Shown piece by piece: positions 51,228 to 52,127 of a stretch of DNA of 52,127 bases. The stretch comes from Oscillospiraceae bacterium (GTDB taxonomy: Bacteria; Bacillota; Clostridia; Oscillospirales; Acutalibacteraceae), in NCBI GenBank assembly GCA_015066245.1, contig SVOS01000011.1:1-52127 (forward strand). The letters run 5' to 3'. A program made the translations under genes and the position numbers. The stretch's first letter is position 1; each line of letters begins with the position of its first letter. The notes under the pieces were generated by a model. The model worked only from the letters and a program-made list of their open reading frames with translations. It had not been told where the DNA came from and did no database searches.

Positions 51228-51268
51228 AAAAAAAGCAAAAAGCCATCGGTCAAAACAGACCGATGGCT
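51228..51268 (-). terminator. Terminator after the 43-residue peptide gene
   Basis: AGCCATCGGTC (51241-51251) pairs perfectly with GACCGATGGCT (51258-51268), followed on the minus strand by TTTTTGCTTTTTTT. Confidence 0.92.
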
Positions 51269-51289
51269 TAACTTATGCTATGGATTTTA

Positions 51290-51421
51290 TCAGAGGTCGT
51301 CGTCGGGAAGCACTACGCCGCCACCGCCGCCTGTGATTTTTGTTGATGATGTGCTTGCAGTACAAACATCATCGTCAGCAAAACGTGTTACATTCATTTC
51401 AGGGGTAGTATAACTGTTCAT
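51290..51421 (-). CDS. 43-residue peptide, Asp- and Gly-rich
   Basis: ATG at 51421 with AGGAGGG upstream; too short for most gene callers. The start MNSYTTPEMNVTRFADDDV is followed by a Thr/Ser stretch, five Gly in a row and the end VVLPDDDL. The pattern Y-x-x-P-x-[ML]-x-V-x-x-F-x-x-[DE]-D-V-x-T-[AS]-S is one I have seen in short uncharacterised clostridial proteins. No signal peptide, and no maturation enzyme is beside it. A dedicated terminator follows 22 bases after the stop. Function unknown; a precursor peptide or small regulatory protein is possible. Confidence 0.72.
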   Translation of the reverse strand: MNSYTTPEMNVTRFADDDVCTASTSSTKITGGGGGVVLPDDDL

Positions 51422-51539
51422 GATAATCTGCCCTCCTAAATAAGCTTATAAAGATTATAACTTCTAATAAAGATAATGTCAAGAAAGAAATTAAAATGTA
51501 GATTTTAAAAATGTATATATTTAACCTTGCTTCACAAAT

Positions 51540-51600
51540 ATTACCGTTAGCCACAAGTCAGCCCCTTGAGGGCAATTTGCAATTTGGCAATAAAGTCAGG
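51540..51600. repeat. CCGTTAGCC-type repeat fragment
   Basis: CCGTTAGCCACAAGTCAGCC and CCTTGAGGGCAATTTGC resemble the third tandem unit at 37577. The 590-base stretch 51422-52011 holds this fragment, the hairpin array, a further hairpin (51820) and a terminator, but no gene. Confidence 0.65.
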
Positions 51601-51644
51601 CTTTCCGTGTGCATAATTTGCCTCATGGATATTTGCACCAAATT

Positions 51645-51817
51645 AATGAAATATTGCTACGCAATATGAAATAATCCTTTGGATTATGAAATATTTTGCC
51701 TTAGCGGCAAAATGTGAAATAAAATAAATCCCTCATACGCCGTAGCGTATTTCATAGCGTCAGCTATTTCATAACGCGAAGCGTTATTTCACAAATCCCG
51801 CAAGGGATTTATTTCAT
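51645..51817. repeat. Array of seven different hairpins with ATGAAAT/ATTTCAT linkers
   Basis: Stems ATTGC/GCAAT (51653), AATCC/GGATT (51673), ATTTTGCC/GGCAAAAT (51693), ATACGC/GCGTAT (51735), ATAGC/GCTAT (51754), AACGC/GCGTT (51773) and AAATCCC/GGGATTT (51793). The linker reads ATGAAAT in the left half and ATTTCAT in the right half. The same design as the ACATCAT arrays, but with another linker. Confidence 0.82.
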
Positions 51818-51819
51818 TG

Positions 51820-51860
51820 AAAAGAACCCACACTTGTCGTAGACAAATGTGAGTTCTTTT
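51820..51860. repeat. Imperfect 41-base palindrome
   Basis: AAAAGAAC-CACA-TTGTC pairs with GACAA-TGTG-GTTCTTTT, with two mismatches. It may be a bidirectional terminator or the edge of the hairpin-array element. Confidence 0.6.
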
Positions 51861-51971
51861 CTGGTCGGGATAACAAGACACTGCCCTATTTCAGACACTT
51901 TAAAGGGTATTTGTTAGCTATATGTAAGTTATTGATAGTATTCTAACGAGTTCCAGAGAACTTCATTAACA

Positions 51972-52008
51972 TAAAAGTGCCGCTCAGAATCTTTATCTGA
52001 GCGGCATC
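51972..52008 (-). terminator. Terminator after the right-edge gene
   Basis: TGCCGCTCAGA (51978-51988) pairs with TCTGAGCGGCA (51996-52006), and the minus-strand tail reads CTTTTATG. It lies 4 bases past the stop codon. Confidence 0.8.
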
Positions 52009-52011
52009 TTC

Positions 52012-52127
52012 TTAATCAGCAGGCTCAGTATAGCTTAGGCAAATCCAGCCTGGCAGATTGGCGAGCTTACCGAAACCTTTACGTGTTACTGTAATATCAT
52101 AAACACCTTTGTCCCTAATAACACCGA
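52012..52127 (-). CDS. C-terminal end of a probable SH3-domain cell-wall protein (5' part outside window)
   Basis: The open frame enters from the right edge and ends in TAA at 52012-52014; 38 residues are visible. The sequence GVYDITVTRKGFGKLAN followed by PGWICLSYTEPAD has the layout of the last two strands of a bacterial SH3 domain (YTI.E.KNGWGKLKSGAGWI.LSYT) as found at the end of clostridial amidases and other wall hydrolases. The enzyme part cannot be seen. A terminator follows immediately. Confidence 0.65.
   Translation of the reverse strand, partial: GVIRDKGVYDITVTRKGFGKLANLPGWICLSYTEPAD

Noticed and set aside
51645..51817. CRISPR-like array
   Set aside because: The constant parts are only 6-7 bases, the variable parts are palindromes rather than spacers, and no cas gene is present.
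1..52127. tRNA, rRNA, integrase, transposase or phage genes
   Set aside because: None recognised by eye; the repeats have no coding capacity. Short or divergent RNA genes could still be missed without a covariance search.

Overview
This 52 kb window comes from a low-to-mid GC, spore-forming anaerobe of the Clostridia, most likely a gut Oscillospirales/Ruminococcaceae-type bacterium. The basis is AGGAGG ribosome sites, TTGACA/TATAAT promoters with 17-base spacers, a LexA box of Firmicutes type, a SpoVM-like peptide, a SpoIIM-like membrane protein, a dockerin protein with starch-binding-like modules, a cobalamin riboswitch, and many mosaic intergenic repeats. No rRNA, tRNA, transposase, phage gene or CRISPR array was seen.

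Left part (1-21030, nearly all minus strand). After a partial FAD-dependent dehydrogenase and an HtrA-type membrane protease comes the most unusual region. About 18 kb (20962 down to 3140) reads as one co-directional unit closed by a terminator at 3105-3135. It holds eight proteins with a SipW/TasA-type N-terminus or a related membrane anchor, several of which share an internal 'VYLS..DS / RVGF' block and a 'W-x-[ED]-G' C-terminal motif. It also holds four SipW-type (S26B) signal peptidase homologues, one of which has lost both catalytic residues. In the middle sits a McrB-like AAA ATPase with membrane helices, next to a 758-residue protein made of a DUF2357-like (McrC N-terminal-like) domain and a coiled coil of roughly 400 residues, with no nuclease domain. 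I infer a multi-subunit, SipW-processed surface fibre or layer apparatus with its own membrane ATPase. I do not know a described system with this composition.

Middle (21370-35500). A HAD phosphatase is followed by a large secreted protein (CBM9-like, dockerin, two CBM26-like modules), then a coupled pair of tiny genes (47-residue membrane peptide and SpoVM-like peptide). dinB follows with a LexA-controlled promoter. Next come a minus-strand cluster (GH24 lysozyme with SH3 and Ig-like domains, proC, SpoIIM-like, YesL-like, a membrane-anchored protein) and another (DUF5685-like, DnaJ-domain protein with a Cys-rich tail, a small membrane protein).

Right part (35611-52127). It contains a HAD phosphatase and a lipoprotein alkaline phosphatase, a Cys-rich protein, pcrA, a DUF4358 lipoprotein, a truncated MocR-type regulator beside a pyridoxal/pyridoxamine kinase, and a SLC13/ArsB-like permease. 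A B12 riboswitch precedes a DUF4430 lipoprotein and an ECF S component. Then come a YidC-sulfatase fusion with a teichoic-acid-type glycerophosphotransferase, a 43-residue Asp/Gly-rich peptide, and the last residues of a probable cell-wall hydrolase SH3 domain.

The intergenic spaces carry several repeat families: a 77-base double-palindrome element with compensatory changes between copies, arrays of different hairpins joined by constant 6-7 base linkers, a ~178-base MITE-like element, and a ~75-base CCGTTAGCC unit. The last one repeatedly touches gene 3' ends, where it supplies stop codons, and it probably removed the C-terminus of the MocR regulator.
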